Positions 1 through 13,082 of a stretch of 64,000 nt of DNA are shown piece by piece. The stretch spans positions 1,922,001-1,986,000 of the forward strand of contig JBLDXI010000003.1 in NCBI GenBank assembly GCA_047495785.1. Reading direction: 5' to 3'. Numbering within the stretch: position 1 is the stretch's first letter; each line of letters begins with the position of its first letter. The notes under the pieces are model-generated. The model ran no database searches, had not been told where the DNA came from, and saw only the letters and a list, made by a program, of their open reading frames with translations. The position numbers were made by a program, and so were the translations under genes. This DNA is from Lepidodermella squamata. Taxonomy: Eukaryota > Gastrotricha.

Positions 1-3000
1 ACTTCGCCAGAAACCTGAAATAGCGAAATTAATTAGTAAAACAGATGATTCAGGCGCGAAAGCATACAAGGGCTGTCTATAGATGGCTGTTGGCTACTAC
101 TGCACGGGTTTGGTAGCGACATTGTTATCCAGTCGTCCATTTGGGTCAATTGATATTCACAGGGGCTTGGAGAAACTAAAAATCACAAAAATTGGAGGGT
201 CATTCCTAGAATCCTAAAAAGCTAACTTTCAATTTTCGAAGGGCAGCCATTCATCACATGCTGGATCGCATTGCTGTTCATTGTGAAGTTGAAGACATAA
301 AAACAGCTGGTAGCATGACCAGGCGAGCCACCTCCAACGTAATCAGTGCCGCCGATGCGATAACCTGTGGTCGTCGACATATCCGCACAATTTGCATTTA
401 TTGTTGTTGCAACCGATATTCCGTTAACGACGAGTTGCAATGTCGCAGTGACGTTATCGTATGCCATGGCATAGTGATTCCATGTACTCAGAACTATAGC
501 ATTGCTCCATGAAACTTGGAAGGTTCCTCCACCAGGGCATTGAAACTGGCCGATACTATGAGACGAAAGAATTTGTACCTAAAATTGAACCTCAATGTAG
601 CATAAACTTACAATATCCGGCCAGTTGTGATTGAGAATAGTATGTGTGGAATGCCAGCAGCAGTTTTTGTTGCTAGAACGTAAGATGTGCTGGAAGGTGT
701 GTTGTAAAGCCAAATCCACTGCATAACCGTGAAAGCCCCCGTTCTCAGCATTTGGCTAGTCTGGCTGATACCGTTTGGTTGATAGATAACTGCCCCACTC
801 GGGAAACCATGTGACCGCATTGGTTTAGAGACAGAGTCTGCCCAAAATGTAGAGGGACCAGCGAAAGAAATTTGATCGACTGATGTAGCTGCTGGTTCGT
901 CTGTAAACCACTGCGTCCAGCGGTAAACCCTGTCAGTTATTTGTCCACGTTACAACAGGCCGGAGTCCATAAATCGGGCATCGTGAGATCTGCTGAATCT
1001 CTCGACTCGTCAAAGCTTGGCTGTAAATCTGAACACACGCAACGCGATCGTTCAGTGTCAATGTCGAGGGCGATGGCAAAGCTCCGATTCTGAACTGCCC
1101 CGAAGTTTCGAGCTCACAGCCTTGTGGTAGCTGCCTCAACATTGCGAGATTAGCCTCATGATAGACAGCAAACTGGCCTGTTGCGTAGTGGTAGGTGATA
1201 GCGATATGGCGCAGGCGTTGGATAGTCGCAAGTCTAGAGGTCATGTTGGCACGAAAAACCCCAGTATAAGCCATATTGCGGCAAGTCACGGTGAAGTTGA
1301 ACAGGCCGTCTTTACACGTGACCCCCAAAGAGTAAGCCGGGGGTGAAGCTGTAGGGTGAAGGTAGCCAAGAACTGCCTGGGTCGTAGTTTGAGTCTGGCA
1401 CATGACGTAGAAACTGATAGTCAAAGCGAACGGTGACACAAGCTCGCCATTCGAGTTGGAATTGGACACAAATGAGTTGCTATCGCCATTGAAAATCATC
1501 GCTGAATTCGGGTACTTGTTATTCTCGGCTCCAGTCAGGAAACTTCCAATCTGAACACTACTGCCCTGAGTTGCATTGATCGACGATCCCATGTAGTCGT
1601 TGAGTCGATATTTTGAATCCATTGGCCAGAAAACAACAGGGTTAGGCACTGAAACAAAAAATCGAATGCTTAATTACTTCAAAGCCTGTCGTAATGAATC
1701 ACATTGCCAAGGGCAGAGCATAGCATCGTCCATTTCGCTTTTAGTGAGGATTCGATTGTACAATTGGACACAGGCGATTCTCCGCTCCATCAATCTCAGG
1801 CTGTCAGCAATCCAAGGCCCGAATGATATTGATGTATCAGTGTAAATATTGCTTGAGTAAGTAGCAGGGATGTCGCCAGCTCCAACAACTACGCCATTCG
1901 CCATAATATAGTAGGACGCTAAACAAAATAATTAAGCAAATCGTGTGATTCTGTCAGATCTAACGAACATCTTGCGCGATCGAATACCCATCCAATAAAA
2001 TACCACCGCTCGACTTCCAACGGTACGTACGACGCACCCTGAGTAGCCATCTTATGGCCATACAAGAGGTATCGGGAAGAATTCGAGGTTTTATATGCGA
2101 GAAGAGTGTAAAACCTTTTGTTATGAAAAATGAACTAATATTTATGAATAGCTTATAAAAAAAATCACCCTGTAATGTCGTCAGAGTTGAATTGAATGAT
2201 TATAACGGTTGAGGATGGCCAAGTGGTTCCTCCTATATAAAGCCATAAAAAGATAGAAAAATCGCTCGTGGCCGAATGGAACGCGGCCGTTGGTGCTGCT
2301 TTTGGAATAACGACCGAAGCTGTTTGTGCCGTGGGCGGCAAACGGAAGGCGGTTCTTGGTTTGCCGAAAGGACCTGTAACCAGCTCGACTGACGGCGAAA
2401 CAACTCCGTCGGAGCCTTGCCCGCTTAGATCGCTAGCCATAGTAATCGCGTCGAACAACCAAAGCCCAGACGGTTCCAGAGCTGAGTACATCCGAGGAGG
2501 AGTTATGATAACATCAGTGATAGATTGCGTGGATCCCAAGTCGATTGTCACATAGGATGGATTGTTCAAATCAGGATCAACGCGAACACATGATCGCAAC
2601 CGACCCTGTATGTCACGATTAGGCTTGTCGGTCAATTTGCCGCTTGTAGCTTTCATTCGATCATACAACGCCCCCGTTGAAGACGTGACTGGTTTCAGTG
2701 TAGCTAAATCAGGAGAGCTCAACAACATTGAAGGAATTTCTATTCAGATCAAATTAAATATTGTTGATATCTCAAGTCGGGTCGTGATTTCAACTAGCCT
2801 CTACAGCCTAATAGCTCCCATCTGATTCCAGGCAGGCCAGTAGATTGCAGGACAATCAAGCGAACCATCCGAGCGATTATTGGTACGTCGAAGAGCGAAG
2901 TTGTGTAGCGATCACCAGAATTAGCACTCGAGAATACCTGCAGTAGAATTGACGCACTTTTGTTATTAGCATCAGAAGAAAGTCGTGAATTTTAGGCTAC

Positions 3001-4639
3001 ACGTGTTCTTTCTTATATATGCTATATGCTACTGAGTTTTCCAACTTGATCCCAGGGAATATTTTGGCATCAAGTCAGATGAAAAAAATTAGATATGAAG
3101 AAAACCTGGGAATTCCCCTCGGCTGCTCCTGGCTTCCGGACGTTTTGCCAGTTGGGAGATCCGCAATTAGGCTCTGGGCAATATTTTAGGCTGAATTGAG
3201 TGGTCCCTTTCAGGCCCTGAGCATTAGGTCTCGAGAGCATAGTCGAAACACCCGAAACCTGGAAAAAAACAAATAATAAGCTAACACGACAACAGTGGCT
3301 TTTGTAATTATACAATGAAGTTTTTCAGCAGATCGACTTGAATCCACTCCAATGGAGTCGTGCTACTTGCTGACCAGCCATGCCATGGGTTCATCAAGTT
3401 AGCATACTTAGCTGTGCGGTTAGCCGTTTCAGTTGATGATTGAGAATACTGGTTATCCCCAAGTTCCATTGCCTCAATGCCCAGTGGTTCTAAAGAAAAA
3501 CGTACAGAATAATAAACAACTAATTCATGGGGTAGGCTCACCGCGGCAGATCGCAGGGCAGCCGTAGTACTCTATTTGAATACCCCACCATGTTTGTTCC
3601 CAAGTTCTCGGTTGAAATCGAACATGATGAACGATTACGGGCTTCCACAAAGTTAACCGGACGGTTCTTGTGTCCTTAGGTGTGTTATGAGAGAAGATTA
3701 CAACGTCACCACCCGGGGACAGATAGTCCTGCCAAGTATTTCCATCCAAGCTGTAGGCTATTGATGATGTGTACGTCCATCCGAACGGTTTCAAGTCGAT
3801 GTAGTGCAGCCATGTGAGAGTATCGAACGAAATCTGAACCGTATATGATATCCAATTAATGATAAGGGCCTTTTGATTCAACGAAAAACTAGCCTGATAA
3901 AATGATGCAGGGTAGCTTGTGCTGTCACCAGCGTAGTAGAACTGAATACCAGTCGACCATGAATCAGTTCCTAGGCAGAATCGGCCAAATACTGGTTTGA
4001 CTTGCGCAGCTGCTTGGGGATAAGCCCCGCTCACAATCTGTTCGTTGCGAATTGCAAGTGCATCATCGTCCCACAGTTCCCCAGAGCCGGACCACGTCCG
4101 GAGGCCCATCGCCTGTGGATTGTTACAAGCTACAAAAAGCGAGTGAACTATCAATTATCTAAGATTATCTAGAATTTACGCTTCGCAATGGTGTTTAGCA
4201 ATTTCTGAATTGCTTTGCTGACGCGAGCTGAGACCTGCTCGCGCGTATCCGGCTTGTTAGAATTTGACACCAAGTCGTAGGTAATATCTCCAGCCGCAGC
4301 CGAGTCTGTTTTCAGCTGGTTGGTGGAGACAGAAACCGAGAACATGGAGCAATTCTTATCAGCCTTTCGAAAATATGCAGCATTGCAATTCTGAGTCGTA
4401 ACACAAGCTGCAGCACAGTGATTTTCGGTATCCGTCGCCAGCCTTAGTGAAAAAATTAAGATTCGGCACGTTGATTTTTAGCATGATTAGCATGATTACG
4501 TTGAGATCAAGTAATTTGAAATACTGTCGCCTTGGAATGACACTATTGGCTTCATCCCAGTCATTCTTGCGAAATGTTTTCCGCATCTGGACGAGCTGAA
4601 GTGAAGCACCAGTAAAATTAACCTGACAAAAACTCGCAT
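1..4639 (-). CDS. Secreted PAN / discoidin / LamG multidomain protein, paralogue 2 (C-terminus outside window; frame lesion)
   Basis: This is the tandem paralogue of the gene at 6036-12987, with the same domain order and matching exon phases. The start at 4639 opens a signal peptide (MRVFVRLILLVLHFSSSRC) followed by a PAN/apple-like Cys region. Exons read as 4639-4500, 4442-4180, 4129-3894, 3833-3542, 3489-3314, 3258-3106, 2937-2799, 2739-2169, 2114-1969, 1918-1703, 1648-612, 555-227, 175-68 and 14 onward off the edge. Domains are PAN, two F5/8C (discoidin) domains, a third discoidin-like start, then three LamG/concanavalin-like modules. Two introns begin GCTAGT where the paralogue has GT. 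Near 933-946, relative to the paralogue, 9 bases are replaced by 13, giving an in-frame TGA and a +4 shift; downstream coding is otherwise intact. It may be a recent pseudogene, an alternatively spliced gene or a sequence error. A secreted or cell-surface adhesive, carbohydrate-binding role is inferred from the domains. Confidence 0.75.
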
Positions 4640-6035
4640 TTTTCGATAAATGCCAAATGTTTTCATCAGGAAAAGGGAACATACCCATTTTTTTAAATAA
4701 ATAATTTACTATTCCTTCTCAGGTTGGGAAAAACAGTCTCATATACGTAGTCTTCGCTCGAGAAATTGCGATACCATTGGTGATCGCGCGCAAACTCCAA
4801 CATTCCCGAATGAGGTGTGACCCGGCCGCCGCAAACTCGAGGAAGCAAAATCAATAAGGAATAGGAGCGTATCTGTTTTTCTTGATTGCAAAGTTGCAAG
4901 GAGAATTTATTTCTTGAATGGTGCTGTACATAGCCTCTTTTTACTGAGATCGAAAAAATCGCAAAACATAGCTGAAAAATTGCTCTTACTAAAAGGGGTC
5001 TATGGCGAGGTCTTTGTGACCCCGGTGAAAAGTGCCTGCGCTATGCATTGTGCTTTCAAAGACGTATGGAACTGAATGAAAATGAGAGTAAAATTATTAT
5101 TTGCATTACGGTTGTGAGATTTTTGTATAACAACTGCTCTTCACTTGCTGCTTTCAAGATGAGCTATTAAGTAATAGGAGATTGATCTGACACCGAGTTG
5201 TACATACTGTTTTAACTGTTTTTACTCAGTAGAGAAATGCATCTCTAATTTATTTGTGCTTAATTAGTTTTCACGATATGTTTATAAGTTTCAGATAATT
5301 CAAGTAGATCAGTTAATTACCGTATCGCCTCAAATTGACACCGGAGCTTATAAATTTTGTGGGTGACCACAAAATTCGCAACATTGGACTAGTATTAGAG
5401 AGCGGGCGTCTCTTAAAGGGTGGGCTTATACAGTTTGAAATCCTTGAAACCAGAAATTTACTCTCACGAAATGTGACTTCACAGTCTTATTTTAAAGTAG
5501 CTTGCGCTCCGGTCTGGGCTCAGGGCGGGGTGTTCGCGCGGTGTTTTACGCCGCTCTCATATTTACTGTGTCGCGTAGCTGACCTTGCGCGCGGCCTCGA
5601 AGTCATTCTTGCACTCGCCGGCGTGACCCATAATCCGCATAGACCAGCGACGAGCATAGTGACATGGCCTTACGTGATGTAATAACCCGGGCTACTATTT
5701 GAAAGTGGGCTATTGTAAGTATTTATTTGAGAGTATCTATTTGTTACTATTTGAGAGTATCTTCAGTCGTCATTTAGCTGGGCTACTAAGGAGGGTGGAC
5801 TTCTATTTGATGCGATGCGGTATTTCGAAATTTATGCTGTGAGTATTCAGATGCAAGATTCGAGATTTCACATAATAACTTGATTGTTAACGTAAATTGT
5901 TGTTAGCCCTCGCGTGAGTTTTCTACAGAATTTTAGTGATATGTGTAATAAAGCAGACAACACAATCAAACGTAGCAATGATTATCACGGGAGTCTATTA
6001 TTTCTCTTTCAGAGAGTTTTTGGGCCTGAGTTGAT
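4640..6035. other. Intergenic region between the two adhesion-protein genes
   Basis: No gene is supported. The region holds the presumed promoter of the 1-4639 gene (4640-5300), the 3' flank of the gene ending at 6036, and a MITE-like element at 5318-5822. The open frame at 5335-5682 lies wholly inside that element and resembles no protein. Confidence 0.6.
5318..5822. mobile_element. MITE-like element, about 505 bp, imperfect terminal inverted repeats
   Basis: The left end reads TACCGTATCGCCTCAAAT and the reverse complement of the right end reads TACCGCATCGCATCAAAT. Inside there are short repeats of the type TATTTGAGAGTATC and GGGCTACTATTTGA. There is no coding capacity. It is most likely a non-autonomous DNA transposon. 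The superfamily is not certain, and no clear target-site duplication was identified. Confidence 0.55.
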
Positions 6036-9000
6036 TCAAACAGGGTATACGACGATTTCAGCAACCGGGAGTAGTCCAGGGGTGGCCCGTCTCAGAATAA
6101 CGTAACGTCCATAAGCTGGCTGCAGGCAGAACAGCTCATATGGTCGACTCGCATACCGGTAATCGAATTCCATCAGGGGTAGAACGACGTCGCACAACTG
6201 ACTGGTTGCTGTAATGTTGACTAGGGAGCTTCCGACTCGTAGCTCGGTGTTTGTCAAACTGTAGCCGTAACGATCGGCTGCAATGTAGACTAACACCCTT
6301 GAAACAACACTGGCTAAGCCCATATCGACAGCTATCCACATTTCTGCTGACGGATCTGAGAAATATGGGGAATGAAAGGAGTTTCAGTGCTGATCTCAAG
6401 CAAACCAATGACGTATCCCTTAGCGAGTTGGTAGCTGTAGCCTGCCGCGTAAGAAGCGTTAGATGTAACGTCGACCACAGTCCCAACCGAAGTATCGATT
6501 GCCATTGGTAGGCTCCACGGTAGAGGACCCGAGGTAGCTACGCTTGGATTCCAACCATGGAAGTCACCAATATAACTGATTCCACAGTACAAGCTGTTTG
6601 TAACGCCTTGATAGAACCCAGATATGTCTCCATTTGTCACATTCATGGCTGTCGAGGCGGCGAACTCTCTGTAAAAGTATTAGCAGAATGTCAAGATAAC
6701 AAATCAGGACTCACATATATCGCCGACGCAAAGCGCCACTTGAAGCATAAATTGGTATGTTAAGACTAGACTTCAGTCGCATTGTAGTATCGCTCAAGTT
6801 TTGATAGTTTTGTAGATAGCAGGTACCAGGACTTGTCATAGAGTTGCCAAATTGGCGACGTCTAGGGAGAACTACTGATTTCATGATCAACTCCAACTGA
6901 ACGACCGATCCAGAACAAGATGAGGGTGGCGTGGTCCTGGCAGTCCCTGCCGGTGATTGATCATGAAAATCACTACTTGGCATCTCGAAAGGTGGAACCA
7001 CCGGAGAGCCAATGGTGCATACTTGGCCTGAAACAAAGTTAGAACAGCTAGGTAAACGGATATAAGGTATAAAAACTGATCTTACCGGTAGAAGAAGCTT
7101 CGTTTGCAGCCGTAACGCCGTCAGTAGCTCTGTGCTTAGTTCGTTCTGCAGAAGCATGCGAATTAGGTGCTAAGACGACTTTTCTGTTCAGAGCGAAGTT
7201 GATAGCTGCGGGAAAACATAGTAGCACTTAATTAACGCCTCAAGCCTAAATGGTAGTTACATGGGCTGTTATAAGCCTCGACTTGGCAGATGTCGAAACC
7301 AACGTTCTTATAGGCAGACAGAATTGTAAGGTAACGGCCAGGATTCGAGTATGGATTAACCGTCAGCCTTATTGGCTCACGGTCCATAAGTTCGCCTTGA
7401 GTTATCGTTCTTGCTATTCTTGGATTCGTCAGAGCTGAAGCTACATTAGTCACTGTATTGTTCCCTAATGTCACATCGATTGCTGGGAAAGGAGTGTCCA
7501 TATCTTCAAGAGCACAGCCAAAAATTCTGACTGATAAAGCAATGTTGCCGTTTGCATAGCCAGTAGGATAGATTCGCATGAAACGACCGACGAGAGGGTT
7601 TCGAAGAGGTACCTCCACGATCGTGGTTTTGTCAGTATTTGCTGCGAACTCCTGAACAAAACCATTCTCGCTCTTCAACATTAGCCATTGATTGTTGTTG
7701 AAGCTGTAGCCCAGTCGAAATCGAGTGACCCATCCCGGTTTTGAACATATATTGTTACTCCCTCGCGTTTGCAGCCTTGTAACCCTGGCAATATATCCGA
7801 AAGACACTTGCCAGAAAATTTCACTTGTTGACTCAAATGGATCAGTTATCGTGTAAGACCACATGTTCCCATTTTCAATCAGGCTAGCTTTAAAGCTATT
7901 GCAAGCATTGTCGAAATGGCTAACAGTTATAGCGTCGTATTTCGTAGTGAAAATCAGGCGACGATTGCAGTTTCGAACTGAAAGATTTATTTAGTTATCA
8001 TCAACTAGATTGATTAGAACCGTCCGCAAGAGTAGCAATGAATTCCAAAACGAAAAACAAGGTAGTGGGGGAGACTACATATTCGTTTATTGCTTTTCTT
8101 GCAGATGGTCAAAATAGTACGACAAATACCTTTACAGCCTTTGAATCCAAATCTAAGTGCTGGCCAGCCGGATGAAGAGATAACATCCAAAATTACGTAT
8201 CTCGTTCTCACCGCATACGGCAAACGGTTTTCGACGATTGAATTTCTGTCGTAGTTCGCAGTGAAAACCTTCATCAACGAATTCATTGAAGCAATAAATT
8301 GAAAGGAAAATATTTGATATTACTATATCGGCTCCATTCGGATCCCTCATCCTATAACTGTCATCTGTCATAGTTGACGCTAGATTCGGGCTCGAGAAAA
8401 ATTTCAGCGTAAATGTAGTAACCCATTCATCTGCAACAGGGTTTCCAGCGGTAAGAATCGACCTGATTTCATAATCATTGTTGAATGAAATCTCAACCCA
8501 TACCCCGGAAGCTGAAGGTGCACGCCAGTAACCTGAAATCACGAGGAAAATGATCATAAGGAAAAGCCCATGAAGCAATTGCATTACACGATGGGCTGTC
8601 AATAGTTGGCATTTGGACGCAGTTGGACGTGCTGTCCTGCGACCATATAATCCAGTCTTCATTATGCAGCAATTGATACTCGCACGCACTCGGCGAGACT
8701 GAAAATGAAACAGCTGATTTTTTCCACTTAATAGTGAGGGTATACGTTTACTTTCAACTTTCGAAGGGCAGCCATTCATGATGTGCTGAATAGCATTGCT
8801 GCCCATCGAGGAGTTGTAGACGTAAAAGCAGCTGACCCACATGCTTGGGGATAGTCCCCCAGCATAGTCAGAACCCCCGATTCGATAGCCAGTGGTCGTC
8901 GACATGTCGGCACAGCTGGCATTCGTTGTCAAGGCAACCCGTTTGCTGTTAAAGAACAGCTGTAATTGCGCCGTGACATTATCGTACGACATAGCGTAAT

Positions 9001-12000
9001 GATTCCATATGTTTAGAACTATTGCAGTACTCCAAGTAACTTGATAGGTCGCGCCACCAGGGCACTGAAATTGCCCTGTGCTATAATGAGACATAATTTG
9101 CAATGTAATAATTTTTCGCATTAAACGTACAGAATCCGCGCGGTTGATATGGTGAATGTAATATGGTGAATACCAGCAGCAGTCTTTGTCGCTAGGACGT
9201 AAACAAGTGTGGAAGGCGCACTGGTAAGATATATCCATTCCATGACCGTGAAGCCACCTGTTCTCAACATTTGGCTCGTCTGGGTAATTGTCTGGGTCGG
9301 CTGATAGGTAGCCGCTGATTGGTAACTGTGCGATTTCATAGGTGGAGATACAGAAGGAGCCCAGAGGAAGGAGCCATATTGAGTAACAGGATCGGCTGAC
9401 GTAGCTGCAGGCTCGTCAGTGAACCACTGAGTAAACCGGTAAACCATATCATGCGTCCAGGTTACAACCGGCCGGAGTCCATAAATCGGGCATCGTGAGA
9501 TCTGCTGAATCTCTCGACTCGTCAAAGCTTGGCTGTAAATCTGAACACACGCAAGGCGATCGTTCAGTGTCAATGTCGAGGGCGATGGCAAAGCGCCGAT
9601 TCTGAACTGCCCCGAAGTTTCTAGCTCACAGCCTTGTGGTAGCTGCCTTAACATGGCGAGATTAGCCTCGTGGTAGACAGCAAACTGGCCTGTAGCATAG
9701 TGGTAGGTAATAGCGATATGGCGCAAGCGTTGGATAGTCGCAAGTCTTGAGGTCATGTTTGCACGGAAAACCCCAGTATAAGCCATATTGCGGCAAGTCA
9801 CAGTGAAGTTGAACAGGCCGTCTTTACACGTGACCCCCAGAGAGTAAGCCGGGGGCGAGGCTGTGGGATGGAGGTAGCCAAGAACTGCTTGGGTCGTAGT
9901 TTGAGTCTGGCACATGACGTAGAAACTTATTGTCAAAGCAAACGGTGACGCAAGCTCGCCATTCGAGTTGGGATGGGACACAAATGAGTTGCTATCACCA
10001 TTGAAGATCATCGCTGAATTCGGGTACTTGTTATTTTCGGCTCCAGTCAGGAAACTTCCGATTTGAACACTACTGCCTTGAGTGGCACTCAAAGATGATC
10101 CCATATAGTCATTCAGCACATATTTCGAATCCATGGGCCAAAATACTACCGGGTTGGGAACTGAAATATAACAACTAGTTTTACATTACTAATTTGGAAG
10201 AGGAATTCATTACGCTGCCAGGGACATAGCATAGCATCATCCATTTCGCTTTTCGTCAAAATTCGATTGTACACTTGAACACAGGCGAATTTTCGATCCA
10301 TCAGCCTGTTACTGCTCGCCAAAAATGGCCCAAAAGTTATGGATGTATCGGTAAAAATAATGTTCGTGTAAGATGTAGTTAAGTCGCCAGCTCCAATAAC
10401 TACGCCATTTGCCAGCATGTAATAAGACGCTTCAAGAATAGTGATTAAACAAGCAAAAATATAGCTATTGTTACAAAATTCAACGAACATCTTGCGCGAT
10501 CAAACACAAATCCAATAAAATACCATCGATCGACTTCCAATGGGACGTAGGATAGGCCTTGGCTCGCCATTTTATGACCATACAATGTGTATTGCGAGGC
10601 ATTATTCGTTACTTGATATGCGAGAATGTCATAGAACCTTTTGTATGAGAAATGCCAGAAATCGATCAATACAAAAGCAATATTGTTGTGGGTTATTTAC
10701 CCAGTATTATCATCCGAGTTGAACTGAAGGATAACGGTTGTCGTCGAAGGCCACGTTCCACTACCAATATAAAGCCACAAAAAGACAGAAAAGTCGTTCG
10801 TAGGCGAGTGATAAGCAGCTGTAGGAGCCGTTTTCGGAATAAAAACCGAAGCTGTTTGGGCGGTAGGAGCCAAACGAAAGGCACTTTTGGGTTTGCCAAA
10901 CGGACCGGTGACTAGCTCAACTGCTGGCGAAACAACGCCGTCTGAACCTTGGCCACTCAGATCGTTCGCCATGGTCACGGCATCGAACAGCCAAAGACCA
11001 GAAGGCTCGAGAGCAGAGTACATTCTCGGAGGAGTTATGATGACATCCGTTAGAGATTGCGTGGAACCAAGGTCGATTGTAACATAAGATGGGTTGTTTA
11101 GATCTGGATCGACTCTGACACAAGAACGAAGTCTCCCTTGCGCGTCTCGATTTGGCTGATCAGTCAGTTTTCCATTGTTGGGCCTCATTCTCTGAAATGA
11201 CGAGCCGGTAGAGGACGTGACTGGCTTAAGAATCGCAAGGTCCGAATTGCTTAAGAGCATTGAAGGAATTTCTAAGCGATAAAGAGGTAATCATGTTTTT
11301 ATGTTTCTCTTCACGTTACTACCTCGGCAACCAAGAAGCTCCCATCGAATGCCTGCAACAGTTGTCGACTGTAATACATTCAAGCGAACCATCCTTGCGA
11401 TTATCGGGCCGTCAAAGAATGAAGTTGTATAATAATCTCCCGAATTGGCGCTCGAAAACACCTGGAAAGAACTTCTCATGGGAAATGATGTATAAATTTG
11501 CGAGCCAAACCTGAAAATCGCCTTCACTTGCCCCCGTTCTTCGAATATCTTGCCATCTCGATGAGCCTTCCAGCTCCGAACGGTACTTCAAGCTGAATTG
11601 AGTTGCTCCTTTGAGCCCCTGAGCATTAGGCCTTGATAACATAGTCGAAATTCCCGTCACTATAAAGTTTTTGAGCAGATCAACTTGAATCCACTCGAAT
11701 GTGGTACTCGCTGCTTGCCATCCATGCCACGGGTTGTTCAAGTTGGCGAACTTTGCTGTTCGATTTGCTGGATCAGATGAGGATTGGGAAAACTGATTGT
11801 CACTCAGTTCCATAGCTTCAATACCGAGAGGTTCTGGACGGAAAATCACGAGAATCAACATCTTGCTTACATTACCGTAAACCTTACCGCGGCAAAGCGC
11901 TGGGCAGCCGTAGTACTCTATTTGTAATCCCCAGTCTCCATTGGGTAAAAATGTTCTTGGGTAAAACCGAACGTGGTGAGCGATGACAGGCCTCCACAGA

Positions 12001-12987
12001 GTTTGTCGAACAGTTGCAATGCTGCCACCCGTTACTGTGTGAGAGAAGATTACAACATCACCAGATGGAGATAAGTAGTCCTGCCAAGCAACTCCGTTCA
12101 GGCTGTATGCCATGGATGAGGTGAAAGTCCATGCAAAGGGTTTCAAGTCGAAGTAGTGCAGCCAAGTGAACGTGTCAAACGAAACCTAGTAAGAACTATC
12201 TCAATCTAGGAACTTCTATTCGAAATGATACAAAACCTGATAGAAAGACGCGGGAAGGCTTGCGCTAGACCCAGCGTAATAGAACCCAGACGTGTTCGAC
12301 CAAGTATCGGTGCCGAGGCAAAGCCTGCCAAATATAGGTCTGCTTCGAGTGGAGGATTGAGGATTAGCTCCACCCAAGATTTGGTCGTTCCGAATCGCAA
12401 GACCGTTGTCGTCCCACAATTCGCCTGAACATGACCATGTCCGCAGCCCCATAGCCTGAGGATTCGCGCAAGCTAAAACATTAACGATATGAGTATGATT
12501 CAAGGTTCGAATATCAAGCTACGTTTAGCGATAATGCTCAGCAAGTTCTTAACGGCCTTCCGACTCTTCACCAGGACTTGATCCCTGGTTTCGGGTTTGT
12601 TCGAATTCGAGACCAAGTCAAACGTCATGTCACCAGATGCAGCCGAATCGGTTGTTAGCTGGTTAGAAGAGACGGAAACTGAATACAGATTGCAGTTCTT
12701 ATCCGATTTCCGGAAGTAGGCTGCATTGCAGTTTTGAGTTTTGACACAGGACGCTACGCAATGATTTTCAGTTTGCATAGCTGACCTTTATTCGAGAATT
12801 TGAAACGTTGACGGAACCTTTGGAAATTATATTTCAAGAATTACGATGTGATCAAGTAGTTGTTGATGTTATCTCCTTGAGACACTACGATCGGCTTCAC
12901 TCCTGTCATTCTTGCGAAATGCTTTCCGCATAGCACAGATTGGCTCATCTGTGAAATTACGAGAAAAGCTGCCCACAAAATTAGCAT
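6036..12987 (-). CDS. Large secreted multidomain adhesion/lectin-like protein (PAN, F5/8C, LamG, FTP), paralogue 1
   Basis: Nineteen exons close in frame to 1,959 codons: 12987-12845, 12785-12523, 12472-12237, 12185-11888, 11833-11511, 11461-11323, 11271-10701, 10637-10489, 10429-10214, 10160-9131, 9080-8752, 8698-8588, 8532-8324, 8268-8130, 7977-7261, 7205-7086, 7027-6715, 6668-6406 and 6346-6036. The signal peptide is MLILWAAFLVISQMSQSVLC. Domains in order: a PAN/apple-like Cys region (residues ~20-135); F5/8C discoidin domains ending in YYGCPALCRG and WELLGCR; a further discoidin start; three LamG/concanavalin A-like modules (CPW, CPIYG and NGCPSK closing motifs); two or more discoidin domains (SFGYIARVTRLQTRG..IFGC); and fucolectin/FTP-type segments (NFALNR.., MWIAVDMG..) to the C-terminus. 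No transmembrane segment is obvious, so the protein is probably extracellular. Binding of glycans or matrix is inferred from the families. The exact number of discoidin/FTP units is uncertain. Confidence 0.82.
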
Positions 12988-13082
12988 TTTCTTTGCAGAA
13001 TGATTTCTTTCATTTACCCTGTTTCCATTAAATAAGGCTATGATTCTTGAATGGTGGGTGAATTATTTAACAACTGTTTCTT

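Noticed and set aside
5335-5682. 115-aa frame MTPELINFVGDH..
   Set aside because: Entirely inside a MITE-like element and without any recognisable domain.
8153-9238. Continuous 361-aa minus frame as one exon
   Set aside because: It reads through several introns in chance frame; the paralogue and domain continuity support exons 9080-8752, 8698-8588, 8532-8324 and 8268-8130 instead.
12500-12778. PAN-domain protein starting at MQTENHC as a separate small gene
   Set aside because: An upstream exon with signal peptide (start 12987) joins it in frame, and the paralogue shows the same two-exon layout.
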